DNA of 64,000 nt from Symbiodinium natans. Taxonomy: Eukaryota > Sar > Dinophyceae > Suessiales > Symbiodiniaceae. Positions within the stretch are counted from its first letter, which is position 1, and each line of letters begins with the position of its first letter. The position numbers and the translations under genes were made by a program. Location of the stretch: NCBI GenBank assembly GCA_905221605.1, contig CAJNDS010000326.1, positions 100,880 through 164,879 of the forward strand, in the 5' to 3' direction. The notes under the pieces are model-generated. The model saw nothing but the letters and a program-made list of their open reading frames with translations, had not been told where the DNA came from and ran no database searches. Positions 33,601 through 41,395 of this stretch are shown here, one piece after another.

Positions 33601-36600
33601 AACCCCAAACCCTAAACCCTAAACCCAAAACCCCAAACCCTAAACCCTAAACCCTCTAAGCCCGCCAAGCCCAAAGTAAAGATAAGCGAGGCCACAACTC
33701 CAAGGATGGAACTGCCGCCTTCTACGGCGTGGCGCCCACGCTGGGGCTGGTCCCCCGGCCTCTGTTTAGGGTTTAGGGTTTAGGGTTCAGGGTTCAGGGT
33801 TTAGGGTTTAGGGTTTAGGGCTTAGGGATTCGAGGGTGGTTGGGGTTTGGGGGTGTTTCAGAGTTTTCGGTTTGGGGGGGTTTTGGGGGGTTGAGGGTTG
33901 AGGGTGTGTAGGTTTTGGGGTGAGGGGTTTTAGAGGGTCGGCTGGTGGGGCTTGTGAAGTATGTTGAACAGGTTGGCGCGGGTTCGGGGTTTTGAGCGAG
34001 CATTGGCATGGGTCAGCGGTATTTTCAACCGCCAAACAGTAAACAATGACCAAGGTTCCCGGCGACAAGAACCAGACACTTGGAATGTTATGGTCCAAGG
34101 GGTTTCGGCCCCAAATGGGGTGCTCTCTTGCGGGGTTTGTGCTGCGAGGACTTTGAGCCTTTGGGGCCTTAGGCCGGTTTGGCCTTGAAGCCTAGGTTGG
34201 GTTCTGGGCATCTTCCCGCAAGGTCTTTTGTTGAAGGGTGCTCCGGGAGTTTGCGAAGAGGGGCCCCATCATGCAAGCCCTACATCGGGTTGTTGCAAAG
34301 CTCCCAAGCTAAACCTCAAACCTTAAGCTTTATACCCAAAGCAAACCCTTCACTCCCAACTCTACCCTAAGCCTCGTAAGCCTCGTGGCATTATCACACC
34401 GCCATGAGGACTCAGCCTGCTGACTACGAGGACGCCATCCGCAAGGTGTGGGGAAGCCTGGCGCCAAAGGAGCCTCGGACCAAAGAAGCCAGCTGCTCCG
34501 CGGGTTTCGGGTTGAGGGATAGGAGGGATGTCGCGTACGCGGCAAGGTCTAGGCGTGCTTGCAAAGGGCTGAGGGTCATGGTATGGCCAGGGCTTGGGGC
34601 TACCCGGTTCACAAGGAAGCTACCACTCGGGGCTTTCGGGTTGGTAGGGCTTGTGGCTCTAAATCTTTTTGACTCCTAAGCCCAGAACCCTTAAACTCTG
34701 GTGTTCGGGGTGTAGGATGTGGGTCGTTATTGCTGGTTTAGGGTTTAGGGTTTAGGGCGAACTAACCCTTAATCTATCAAGAACTCTCCAAACACTGTGA
34801 AGATCAAGGTCTTGGAGCAGTACCCTCTCGCCCGCTTCGAGGGGAGTCCACAGAAGGCTGGCCTGTTTTGAGGTCGCATCTCCGTTCTGCTGAAGCTTTT
34901 TTGGTTTCCAGGCGTTCCTGCAAGTCGATGCCGACTCGATGGTCATCTGCCCGGCCTACCAGCCACTTGACAAGCGTGCTGTGGTTTCGGGGTAGCTCAG
35001 ACTGGAACCCAGCCCAAAGCCGGGCAAAAGAAGGCCCCCTAAAGGCAGACGCGAGCAAAAGTTTGTTGCTGGGAAAGAGGAAGCCCAAAGCTGAAGCTTG
35101 TCCATGCTGAGACTGGAGGGCAAGCTTGTAAGCGAGTGCCCTAAACCACAAGCGTAAATTGGGGGTTCGGGGTCTAGAGACTTCCGTGCCCTATGCTTGA
35201 CTTTAACGCCTCCCAGGGTGTAACAGGACCGGAAGTTCCGCCGCAGCCCTTCTACCATGCCCGAAGGCCCCCGAAGGGGACTGCTGCTTGCAAGCCCCTG
35301 CCGCAAGAGTGCCTTGCAAAAGCTCATTAGCCCATTAGCTCCTGCCAGCGGAGTTCCACATTTCCACTTTGTTGTTGGGACAAACAGCACTCAAGGGCCT
35401 TAATCTCCGATATATCATATCAGAGGTTTAAGGTGCCGTGGTGCCCCCCCCCCCCCCTGGGGAGCGACATATAAGGAATCTTATGATGCTGCGGGAGTTA
35501 AGGTGGGGGTTCCCAGGCCCGCTGAGGAGGGGGGGGGGGGCCCTTTGGCCCCCCCCGCCCCCCGCCCTTGGGTCCCCCATTGTTAACCAATATTTCTGGC
35601 GATTTTTGCTATCGCTGTTGCAGTGCAAGTGTCTCCTGCATGAGCTTGCGTTGTTTGATCTGCGAACTGCAGAACCGGTTCGCCTGACAGCAAGCAAACG
35701 AAGGGTGTACTAGACGAGCTTGCTTTGTGAGAAGCCAGAAGATGTTTTCTATGTATGAACTCTTTCGTACACATGAAGACTACACGCATGCATCGAACCG
35801 ACTCTGTCAATATGAGCCTGCGTTGCACGCAGCAAGTGAAGAGTATCCTGTAGAAGCTGTGCCCTAGCTTTCGTTCGCCCTGCTCTCAAGTTTTCGTCCC
35901 TACGATTGAGGCCTTTACCCCATTGGCTCGAAACTGTCGGGCTTGGCTCACTAGGTTCTTGGGGTTATTCTGGCCCATCACCACCACCTTCGACCGACTG
36001 TCACAACCCAGAGAAGGGCGCGCACGGGGTGGGAGTGTGGGAGAGGGGGGCCAGGACTCGGGAGTCTGGATCAACGAGACGGAAGCATTCCACAAGTGTG
36101 AGACTGAGATGTTTATCAGCACGGCCCTTTCCATAAGCACATCATTCGGGTCGGAATAATTGCCAATAGAACTCCCTCATGGCCCCTGTTTAATCGCACT
36201 GTAGCATGATTTCGGTGGTGGCGAAGTCACTATAACCCATGAAATGGATTTGGGCCAATGACTGCGTTATCAGCGAACCCATTGACCATGACCGCAAGTT
36301 ATTAACTCAGTCACGTCAGCGCATAAACAAAGCGTTTACGCGAATGAAAACTAAGGGCCTCGCAACGGTCAATGTTGCAAGCAAACAGCGCTCTGCTTCT
36401 GCTTGGTACCTCAAAGACTCATGAATGCAGGTTTGTGGACACATGGTTCACCCCTAAAAGCGCACACCACAGGTGCGCGATCGAGAGAACAGGCAGCAGA
36501 TGCAGCAGTGCGTCGTTGTTTTCTCGTCGGCTCTTGCGCAGAAAGGCTTTTGATGAAGTTGCGGTTGAATTGTCACTTAGGGGGTCGTGAATACTTCTGT

Positions 36601-39600
36601 TAATACTTCTTTCTCATGTTTCGGTCAACCGGAGCAAGATCCCGGACCACTAAACCCCAACCCTCCACCCTCCAAACCCAACCCCGAATCCTGGCTCCAC
36701 CAGCCCCTCAATGTCTGGCGACAGCTAAGGCTGCTGCAGTACGCGCAGGCCTGGGGAGGGCCTCCAGGTTATTGCTTTGACTTTTGTTGGCTTTAGGGTT
36801 AATGGGTCTGGAACTTGTCGGGTGCCAGAATTGGGGCTTTGGCGTGGTGGTTGGGGTGTTCTGGGCTTCGTGGTTGAGGGTCCGGCTGATGCTTGTGGTT
36901 TCGTGCTCGCAGGTCTGTTTAGGGGAGCTATGTCATTGCGAGCCTTGAGGGGGGGATAGCTTGTTTTGTTTGCATGTTGCCCGTAGGGCTCTAGGGCTTC
37001 AGGATTGTGAGCTCAAGACTTTGGCGTTGGTCGTTCTGGGTTTGAGGGTTGCTTTGCTTGGACATTTGGGACGTTTTCAAGGTTCAGTGCTTGGCGCCTG
37101 GGCACTCCGAGTTTATGTGCGCGCTTAATCGCGCGATTTCATCAATGTGGTCTTCAGAGTTCTCTTTGAACCCCAATCCCTGCAGGACTTTGTGGACACG
37201 TGGTCCTATGAGTTTGCCCACTACATTCCCTCTCGGCTGCTTGGGGGAGCCAGAACGAGCCTGTCATCTTCGAAGGTACCCAAACTCTCAACCCTCCAGA
37301 CCCCACACCCCTAAACTTCGGGGCTATAAGGAGGGACCCCCTAAGCCTTATCCCCCACGTAACCCCTCTATATTCGGTATGTAGTCCCTATGTAGTCCCT
37401 ATATAAACCCCAAACCCCAAACCCCCAAACCCCAAACCCCCAAACCCCAAACCCCCAACCCCAAACCCCAAATCCCAAACCCCAACCCCAAACCCCAAAC
37501 CCCCAAACCCCCAACCCCTAAACCCCAAACCCCAAACCCTAAACCCCAAACCCCAAACCCTAAACCCTAAACCCTAAACCCTCGTTTCCTAAAAGGGATC
37601 ATCAGCACCACCCAGGCTGCGCGCCGATGGCTTCGGCTGCTCCAACGGCGCCGAGCTGGACGTGACACCGGCGCGGTCGTCCGAGTATACGAGCCGGGGG
37701 CTGCAAAATCACGGGTTTAGGGTTCAGGGTTTAGTTTTTAGGGTTTTGGGTTTTAGGATGTAGGGTTTAGGGTTTAGGGTTTTGGGTTTTATGGGATTTA
37801 GGGTTTAGGGTTAAGATTTCAGGTTTTGGGTTGCAAGAGTCCAGGGCTTGAGGGTTTGGGGCTCAGTTCTCGGCAGGGGCACGGATGTTTGCTGATTCCA
37901 GCTTCTAAGGCACGGCAGGGTGGTGATGGAAGGGCTTCCGGCTTCCTTTTTGTTCGGGCATGTCGGTGTTTGTAGGGATGGAACGCAGAGGGAGTCAGAA
38001 GAAGGAGCAGACATGGTCTTCCGTTCTCCTCAGCCACTTTCAGCTCCTTGCTGCCTTCGCCCCACTTTTACATTAGATGAGCTGTGCATGAGCCGAAACA
38101 TCTCGGAGCACCAAGCGCCGAATCTCAGGAAGCTCTTTGCCGTGCACGGTGACGAGGCCACTCTCAAGTCTGGAGCTATTCCAGTTAGAAGTCTGGGCCC
38201 TTCAGGGATCCAGAATTACACTCCCATGATTGGGCCCTTGCACTATACCGTACCCTGCATGCTTGTAGTTGTGAAGTCCTGCCGCCGGTGTGAGCCGTCA
38301 GAGCCCCTCCAGAAAAAGTTGAAAGAAACAGGTTGATATGGCAGGTGTTTCAGCCCTGCGCGACTCTCTGAATCCAAACCCCTCGACGCCCCTTGTCGGC
38401 ATTGATTGCACCGTTCCTGTGGGAGAACCCTGCGCCCAGGTGAAGTTTGTCTTCGGAAACGAGGTGTTCCGGCAGCACAATAGGGCGCACCGAGAGCCGC
38501 AAGCATGAGGGCCTCGGGACCCGAAACCCTGAACCATCTCTAAACACCGCTTGAATGGGCTTCTTTTGAAAACTCGGGGTGGCTACATAGATCCAAGACA
38601 CGACCAAGCCCTAAACCCTAAAGCTTCCTGTAAAGGTTGGCCCGGATGGATTGGGCCCTCCGAACAACAGGCCGGGGTAAGAGCTGCCCGCACCGCTTGG
38701 GGATCTATAAAAGGGTGCCCTATTTTCGCAAACCCCCAGGTGTTGGGCGCTTCAAATGGCTCAGGGAAAGGAGGGCTTTGGACTTCGGCTGGCTCTCTCG
38801 GCTTTCGGCTCGAGTGCTGAGTGTGTTAAGATTTGAGAGCCCCTTGGCAGTACAGGCCCTGAGAATTTAGAGAGGGGCTGTGCATCCCCCCAGGTCACCC
38901 TCCGTGTTAGGTTGTAGGGTTAGGGTTTAGGGGTTTAGGGGTTTAGGGGTTTAGGGGTTTAGGGGTTTAGGGGTTTAGGGGTTTAGGGGTTTAGGGGTTT
39001 AGGGGTTTAGGGATTTAGGGGTTTGGGGTTTGGGGTTTAGGGTTTGGGGTTTTTGCTTTGCCAGGACAATTTGCACTTTTGATGGCGGCGAGCGGGCGTT
39101 GAGCGCGCAGATGAGCCGCTTGTCATTGGCAAGTATGCGACTGACTGAGGGGCTTCATGCCTGTAAGCATGCAAGCAAAGCCGCATCGCCTACACTTTCC
39201 GTTCTGAACCTTCCCTAAACCCTAGACCCTAGACTCAACCCTAAACCCTATATAAACCCTAAACCTTAAACCCTAAACCCTAAACTCGAAACCCTAAACC
39301 CTAAACCCGAAACCCGAAACCCTAAACCCTAAACCCTAGACCTTTGAGTCCCCAAGCCCTGGATCCAATGGACACGCGTTTACAGGAGCGCACTGGGCCG
39401 CATTCGCGACAGGAGGCCGGCCGTTGTGACTGGGCTGCCCGTTTTGGTGGTTTGGGTTTGGGTTTAGGGGATGGGTTTAGGGTTTAGGGATTAGGGATCG
39501 ATTAGGGGATGGGTTTAGGGTTTAGGGTTTAGGGGAAGTTTGCGCTTGGGACTTAACACCCGGCTGGGTTTCTGGGTGAGGGGCTTCGGTGTCAGGGTTT

Positions 39601-40619
39601 GGAGCTGAGATGATGGAGCTCGGCTGTTGGGAGTGGAAGAGGTGGCGTTCTCTCGACTGTTTTGACGAAGCACAGGCCCGAAGCCCATCTAAGCCCGGCA
39701 CTTCAGAGTCACCACCCCTAAACCTCCAAGACCCAAACTTGCAGATCACCCGAGGGTGTCTTGGCCACGCTACACCGGGACCCTCGCAGATGCGGACACC
39801 CTTGCAGCCCAGCAGCAAGAGGAATTTTCGAGGCCTGGGTTAGGGTGATGGACCCTCAATTAGCACTCAGATTTATGAAGGGAGCGACAGTTCAGGATGT
39901 TCAGGTTCTTGTGTAGAAGTATACACAAGCGACTCAAAGTAGGCCTGGCTACTCAGTACACGGTAGTTTCTCAAGAACTTACTCAAGCATCTCTACCAAA
40001 GCATCTACTCCGCATCTCGTCAATACTCAAGTATTTACTCGAGCAGATGCTCTTAAATAGGTGGTGCTCAAGCGCAAGTTACCCTACCAACAGCCAGATT
40101 CGGCTATTGCCTCCTGAAAGTACTTCTCACATTCGTAGAACAAGTAATTACTTCGTCCATGGCTTGACTATCAGCACGCTATTTGCTTCAAAACTTGAAT
40201 GGATCTTCTCATGTGGTAATGAAAGCACGAGCCTCTGGCTGAGTGGTAACATTTCGAGACAAGCAAGCCTACAAGACCTCATTGTAGCCACAAGTAGCTA
40301 CTGAACTTCGCTCTCCAGTGGCAACATCATCTACTCAGATTGCTACCCAAATGTGTACTCATGTCTAGCCATGAAACCCTGCACTGAAAGCCATCGACCC
40401 AAAGCCCCAAAACGCCGAATTCCCGACCCTAAGCCCTACACCCTACACCCTAAACCCTAAACCCTAAACCCTAAACCCTAAACCCTAAACCCTAAACCCT
40501 AAACGAAGCCTTGTCTTCTTTAGGTCTTCTCGGATCCGTCGGTGGATGGGCTCGGAGTTGCGGTGGAGGGCGGCATGCACGCCGCAGACTGCGACTTCTG
40601 GCAGACGCCGTGCGCTTAG
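18173..40619 (+). CDS. Carboxylesterase type-B gene, at least 28 exons
   Basis: Spliced gene for a carboxylesterase type-B (alpha/beta-hydrolase) protein. Family landmarks occur in the right order: PTVVTPLGTAEGTV, YAGIPYALPPVG, APCINN, DPSEDCLQL, an oxyanion-type FGGG, VSYRLGALGF, GNGGM/NGIRD, DPNRVTLFGQSSG, LFQRAILQSG, PYFSGYF, DGTAAF, YEFAH, FVFGN, HWAAFA, WPRYTG and DCDFW before TAG. The mapped exons total about 1.4 kb, near 480 residues, against about 550 usual for the family; a few micro-exons are unplaced (between 20985 and 21807, around 26312-26776, between 32718 and 33705). Reading phase is kept across most junctions. Of about 27 donors, about 20 are GC, five or six GA and one GT. The catalytic Ser is present in a split codon, but the expected catalytic His position reads Asn. 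Substrate unknown; an upstream signal peptide is possible, so secretion is inferred only. Confidence 0.85.
18324..18690. repeat. (GA)n-rich microsatellite
   Basis: Purine tract of GAGAGA and GAGCGAGA units with a GC-rich island at 18360-18415. It lies in an esterase intron. Frames across it encode only Arg-Glu (or Ser-Leu) repeats. Confidence 0.95.
18840..18941 (+). CDS. Esterase exon: GIPYA motif
   Basis: 102 bases (34 codons) after CTCGCAG. It carries ERYAGIPYALPPVGARRF and ends PWPQGWLD. The GC donor GCTCCT at 18942 splits before the Ala completed by the next exon. Confidence 0.85.
18986..19083. repeat. (CCCTAAA)n tract
   Basis: C-strand telomeric heptamers with CCCTGAA variants, in the intron about 40 bases before the next acceptor. 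Confidence 0.95.
19124..19178 (+). CDS. Esterase exon: APCINN motif
   Basis: After GGCTCAG it reads ARRLGAPCINNPPLGHRP, matching the Cys-containing segment after the GIPYA region. A GA donor at 19179 is the best fit. Confidence 0.75.
19300..19352. repeat. GAA/GGA purine tract
   Basis: About 50 bases of GAAGAAGAAGGAGAAGG-type purines, in an intron. Confidence 0.9.
20085..20188. repeat. (CCCTAAA)n tract with CCCGAAA variants
   Basis: Starts with CCCTAAG/CCCCAAG units and continues with mixed CCCTAAA and CCCGAAA. Confidence 0.95.
20216..20264 (+). CDS. Possible extra esterase exon
   Basis: Stop-free stretch ending at a GC donor (GCTGGG, 20265) that would keep phase between the APCINN and SEDCL exons (reading EAWGSAVHAAGRGRR). 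A second frame reads DPRSMPLDEDDDC. The acceptor is uncertain and the insert would be longer than is usual in the family. Confidence 0.35.
20848..20918. repeat. (TTTAGGG)n tract
   Basis: G-strand heptamers that end just before the SEDCL exon acceptor, an exception to the usual polarity. Confidence 0.9.
20929..20985 (+). CDS. Esterase exon: SEDCL motif
   Basis: 57 bases reading HWIWEDHAPDPSEDCLQL, the conserved S-E-D-C-L block of type-B esterases. GC donor GCCAGG at 20986. The exact acceptor is uncertain. Confidence 0.75.
20986..21806. other. Intron region; one exon not placed
   Basis: The phase jump from 2 to 0 means at least one small exon (the N-V-Y strand after EDCL) is hidden here. I could not locate it with confidence. 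A degenerate G-strand repeat lies at about 21664-21745. Confidence 0.5.
21807..21870 (+). CDS. Esterase exon: oxyanion-hole loop
   Basis: 64 bases after CTGTCTCAG, reading VMVYNFGGGLCSGYAG then NPYFN. It aligns with the V-M-V-x-I-H-G-G-G-F segment of the family: the glycines are kept and the usual His is Phe. GC donor GCATGG at 21871. Confidence 0.85.
22244..22275 (+). CDS. Esterase micro-exon before SYRLG
   Basis: 32 bases after TTCAGAG, reading SAFAIEHGVI in the phase left by the previous exon. It is followed by GTGTGG, the only clear GT donor of the gene. Confidence 0.75.
22853..22932 (+). CDS. Esterase exon: SYRLGALGF motif
   Basis: 80 bases after CTCAGAG, reading VVTVSYRLGALGFLVS then DDFDGPGNGG, classic for the family. 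GC donor GCGCCT at 22933; the Met codon is split. Confidence 0.9.
23188..23214. repeat. Alternating CG tract
   Basis: GCGCGCGCGCGCGCG-type run in an intron, of a kind able to adopt Z-form DNA. Confidence 0.85.
23280..23324 (+). CDS. Esterase exon: NGIRD...ALRWLQ
   Basis: 45 bases after GACAAG, reading NGIRDIATALRWLQ, the helix before the nucleophile elbow. GC donor GCGTTC at 23325. Confidence 0.9.
23711..23730 (+). CDS. Esterase 20-nt micro-exon
   Basis: 20 bases after GGCTCAG encode FVPHFG plus split Arg and Gly codons. It joins the LQR exon to GDPNRV exactly in phase, giving the family's H-F-G-G-D-P-N order. Donor GCGGCT at 23731. Confidence 0.75.
23761..23832. repeat. (TTTAGGG)n tract
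   Basis: G-strand heptamers starting 30 bases after the micro-exon donor, at the 5' end of the same intron that ends in a C-strand tract. Confidence 0.95.
23979..24044. repeat. (CCCTGAA)n tract
   Basis: About eight CCCTGAA units bounded by CCCTAAA, ending 20 bases before the acceptor at 24063. Confidence 0.95.
24064..24096 (+). CDS. Esterase exon: DPNRVTLFGQ, nucleophile elbow
   Basis: 33 bases after CTCAGCAAG, reading DPNRVTLFGQ and ending on the first base of the catalytic serine codon. GC donor GCTTCC at 24097. Confidence 0.9.
24302..24382 (+). CDS. Esterase exon: completes GQSSG
   Basis: 81 bases after GCCCGAG. The first two bases complete the Ser codon (A|GT), then SGSYATCTLSVAPEAK and GLFQRAILQSG follow. 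G-x-S-x-G is complete. GC donor GCTGAG at 24383. Confidence 0.9.
24704..24735 (+). other. Tandem spliced-leader relic
   Basis: TCCGTAGCCATTTTG (the first 15 bases of the dinoflagellate spliced leader) is followed after two bases by CCATTTTGGCTGAAG, the 3' part of the leader with one substitution. Such head-to-tail relics arise when trans-spliced mRNAs are reverse-transcribed back into the genome. Confidence 0.85.
25255..25345. repeat. CCTCCCCT pyrimidine tract
   Basis: About 90 bases of C/T-rich sequence on the + strand, low complexity. Confidence 0.9.
25696..25760. repeat. GTGTGAGTGA/GAGA microsatellite
   Basis: Mixed GT, GAGT and GA dinucleotide runs. Confidence 0.9.
26286..26312 (+). CDS. 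Esterase micro-exon after AILQSG
   Basis: About 27 bases after TTGCTCAG. In the phase left by the previous exon it reads GWGPRNATYG. GC donor GCCGGC at 26313. The next junction needs one more small exon or another donor. Confidence 0.55.
26776..26850 (+). CDS. Esterase exon: LRKVPAEQ helix
   Basis: 75 bases after CCGGCCAG, reading VMQALNVSTLQELRKVPAEQ then ALTPI, the helical stretch after the nucleophile domain. The open frame extends upstream to 26746, so the start is not certain. GA donor GAATGT at 26851. Confidence 0.8.
27421..27446 (+). CDS. Esterase micro-exon: QWPAYTM
   Basis: 26 bases after TTTGAAG encode VQWPAYTM and part of an Arg codon. It fits phase 0 in and phase 2 out. GC donor GCTCGG at 27447. 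Confidence 0.65.
27492..27592. repeat. CTTACTTG / CA microsatellite
   Basis: CTTG/CTTA tetranucleotide runs followed by (CA)n, in an intron. Confidence 0.9.
28100..28142 (+). CDS. Esterase exon: PYFSGYFE
   Basis: 43 bases after GTCTTAG, reading SDPAVAPYFSGYFE with an Arg codon completed from the previous exon. GA donor GAGCTA at 28143. The next exon is 4.5 kb away. Confidence 0.75.
28479..29025. other. GC-rich intronic block with repeat end
   Basis: Starts with ATGGCTACCGCCAGTGCCGC (28484), a module that also ends the foldback element at 43.76 kb. The minus strand is open for 232 codons of Arg/Ala-rich peptide with no recognisable domain; I do not call it a gene. It may be an inserted repeat or degraded coding copy. 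Confidence 0.4.
29026..32499. repeat. 3.5-kb GC-rich composite satellite
   Basis: Recurring blocks in a loose order: CATGGGACCATGGGGCCATG runs, GGCGGGAAGGGC runs (up to seven in a row near 32400-32460), GGGCATGCACTGGGGCCCTT, TTTAAAGTCAGCTTAT and AGAAGA. Units are of order 150-250 bases and vary by block loss. It fills the intron between the PYFSGYF and LPAP exons. All frames across it are Gly/Pro/His-rich repeats on both strands, so none is a gene. Confidence 0.95.
32679..32718 (+). CDS. Esterase exon: LLPAP motif
   Basis: 40 bases after CTGTGCAG, reading DPGLLPAPAEKLS, equivalent to the D-G-x-x-L-P segment. GC donor GCAAGT at 32719, and a TTTAGGG tract starts about 8 bases later. Confidence 0.8.
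32726..32771. repeat. (TTTAGGG)n tract
   Basis: Six G-strand heptamers at the 5' end of an esterase intron. Confidence 0.95.
33541..33654. repeat. CCCTAAA/CCCCAAA/CCCGAAA tract
   Basis: Mixed C-strand heptamers ending 50 bases before the next acceptor. A 29-bp duplication (CTCTCCCGTATCACGCA) lies nearby at 33212-33265. Confidence 0.95.
33705..33757 (+). CDS. Esterase exon: DGTAAF, acid region
   Basis: 53 bases after CTCCAAG, reading DGTAAFYGVAPTLGLVP. It matches the D-E-G-T-x-F region that holds the catalytic acid; here the position reads Asp. GC donor GCCTCT at 33758. Framed by a C tract upstream and a G tract 5 bases downstream. Confidence 0.85.
33762..33830. repeat. (TTTAGGG)n tract
   Basis: G-strand heptamers with TTCAGGG variants, starting about 5 bases after a donor. 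Confidence 0.95.
34409..34460 (+). CDS. Esterase exon: DYEDAIRKVWG
   Basis: 52 bases after GCCATGAG. It completes an Arg codon and reads TQPADYEDAIRKVWGSL, the helix before the Y-P motif. GC donor GCGCCA at 34461. Confidence 0.85.
34809..34856 (+). CDS. Esterase exon: VLEQYPL
   Basis: 48 bases (16 codons) after GATCAAG, reading VLEQYPLARFEGSPQK. GC donor GCTGGC at 34857. The reading frame hits a TGA within the following 55-base intron. Confidence 0.85.
34912..34953 (+). CDS. Esterase exon: DADSMVICP
   Basis: 42 bases (14 codons) after GGTTTCCAG, reading AFLQVDADSMVICP, the family's T-D-x-x-F-x-C-P segment. GC donor GCCTAC at 34954. Confidence 0.85.
34954..36724. other. Intron with low-complexity GC runs
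   Basis: Holds poly-C/poly-G runs at 35443-35575 and a few 60-80 codon frames without motifs (for example 36239-36424). No exon supported. Confidence 0.4.
36725..36748 (+). CDS. Esterase micro-exon: LRLLQYAQ
   Basis: 24 bases (8 codons) after GGCGACAG, phase 0 to 0, linking VICP to DFVDTWSYEF. GC donor GCCTGG at 36749. The family has a short helix here; placement is by phase and position. Confidence 0.5.
37186..37235 (+). CDS. Esterase exon: WSYEFAH
   Basis: 50 bases after CCCTGCAG, reading DFVDTWSYEFAHYIPS, matching the V-x-x-Y-x-F-x-H strand. GC donor GCTGCT at 37236. Confidence 0.85.
37402..37582. repeat. (CCCCAAA)n array
   Basis: About 25 units, mainly CCCCAAA with CCCTAAA at the right end, ending 33 bases before the next acceptor. 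Confidence 0.95.
37616..37658 (+). CDS. Esterase exon: expected His region
   Basis: 43 bases after CACCCAG. It completes an Arg codon and reads LRADGFGCSNGAEL. The family motif is G-x-x-H-G/A-x-E-L; this reads G-C-S-N-G-A-E-L, so the His position is Asn (AAC). GA donor GACGTG at 37659. Confidence 0.75.
37711..37813. repeat. (TTTAGGG)n tract, degenerate
   Basis: G-strand heptamers with TTTTGGG variants, about 50 bases after a donor. Confidence 0.9.
38440..38471 (+). CDS. Esterase exon: VFGN
   Basis: 32 bases after GCGCCCAG, reading VKFVFGNEVF directly after GAEL, as in E-L-P-F-V-F-G-N of the family. GC donor GCAGCA at 38472. Confidence 0.8.
38919..39051. repeat. (TTTAGGGG)n array
   Basis: About twelve 8-base TTTAGGGG units with flanking TTTAGGG/TTTGGGG variants, ending just before an acceptor. 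Confidence 0.95.
39065..39138 (+). CDS. Esterase exon: ERALSAQM
   Basis: After TTGCCAG it completes an Arg codon and reads TICTFDGGERALSAQMSRLS. A GA donor at 39139 keeps phase with the next exon; the better-looking GC donor at 39129 (GCAAGT) would not, unless another micro-exon lies between. Confidence 0.6.
39214..39341. repeat. (CCCTAAA)n tract
   Basis: C-strand heptamers with CCCTAGA and CCCGAAA variants, ending about 45 bases before the next acceptor. Confidence 0.95.
39386..39412 (+). CDS. Esterase micro-exon: AHWAAFAT
   Basis: 27 bases after GTTTACAG, reading AHWAAFAT, the Y/H-W-x-x-F-A helix. GA donor GAGGCC at 39413. Confidence 0.8.
39446..39534. repeat. (TTTAGGG)n tract, degenerate
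   Basis: G-strand heptamers mixed with GGGATTAGGG-like units. Confidence 0.9.
39745..39785 (+). CDS. Esterase exon: VSWPRYTG
   Basis: 41 bases after ACTTGCAG, reading HPRVSWPRYTGTL after a split Asp codon, the family's W-P-x-Y motif. GC donor GCAGAT at 39786. Confidence 0.85.
39890..40380. other. AT-richer intronic insert, unidentified
   Basis: Composition differs from the flanks, with many CTACTCA/TACTCAAG-like words. One 135-codon + frame spans 39897-40304 without a recognisable domain. It may be a mobile-element remnant. Confidence 0.3.
40431..40504. repeat. (CCCTAAA)n tract
   Basis: About ten C-strand heptamers, ending 20 bases before the last exon's acceptor. Confidence 0.95.
40524..40619 (+). 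CDS. Esterase terminal exon with TAG stop
   Basis: 96 bases after TTCTTTAG. It reads VFSDPSVDGLGVAVEGGMHA then ADCDFWQTPCA and stops at TAG (40617-40619). C-D-F-W is a common C-terminal signature of type-B esterases. Confidence 0.9.
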   Translation, partial: VFSDPSVDGLGVAVEGGMHAADCDFWQTPCA

Positions 40620-41395
40620 TCAGGTCCGTTTGAGAGAAGCTGACAGCAATCGCAAGGGCACAGCCTGCGCTCCATTTCGCATACGATGCCAGCTACTTGT
40701 GGGTATTAGATGAGGTTCTGATTCTTGGCAAGAATGTCAAAAGAAGGGTTTGGTCAGATTAGTCCGCTGGGCCTCACTGGGCGAGTTTCTTGCCGATGGT
40801 GACTGCCCCGCCAAGGCTTTGGGCACCACCTGCAAGATCTGAAGTGACCTTCGTTTAGGAAGGAGCCCCATGAAACTCATGAGAGTTCCTGGTGGTTTGT
40901 GGTGGAGATGATTTGATTGGATCTCTCCACGCAGACCGCAATGCGGAATCCTGACCCCGAGCCCCTGCCCCAAGCTCCCCATGTACAGAAGGAGGACCGA
41001 GTGCTCCGAAGGTGTGTGTGAGCGTGTGCGCGCGGGCAAAACCTCCTGGCTTTGATTGCCAGACTTCACCGCAGCAACTTCAAGCAGTTTCGGGTTTGGG
41101 ATGCGACACCTTTTCGCATCATTGGAAGATGTTTCCTAGTAAGGAGGCATCGGTGTGCCCCAGTCATAGCGGCTGGCTACCGGCTACCGTTGCCTACAGG
41201 AACCCCCCAAGCCCGACGCCTCTAAGCTTCACATCTTCCACCCTGAACATCCTGAGGCCTAAACCTGCACAGCGAACGGAGTTGAGCCCCCCTTCATCCC
41301 GCTTGTGCAGAGGCCACCGAGCGCCACCCCTGGGAGCTTTGGATCGAGGTGGGGCCTCAGCCCTATGCCCACGGCTCCATGCCGTGAGATTCTGG
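40620..41395. other. Downstream of the esterase; no gene identified
   Basis: No poly(A) signal that I would trust and no telomeric tract. Short frames only. Confidence 0.4.

Noticed and set aside
40226-40290. tRNA gene suggested by a TGGCTGAGTGGT A box
   Set aside because: No B box and no closing acceptor stem.
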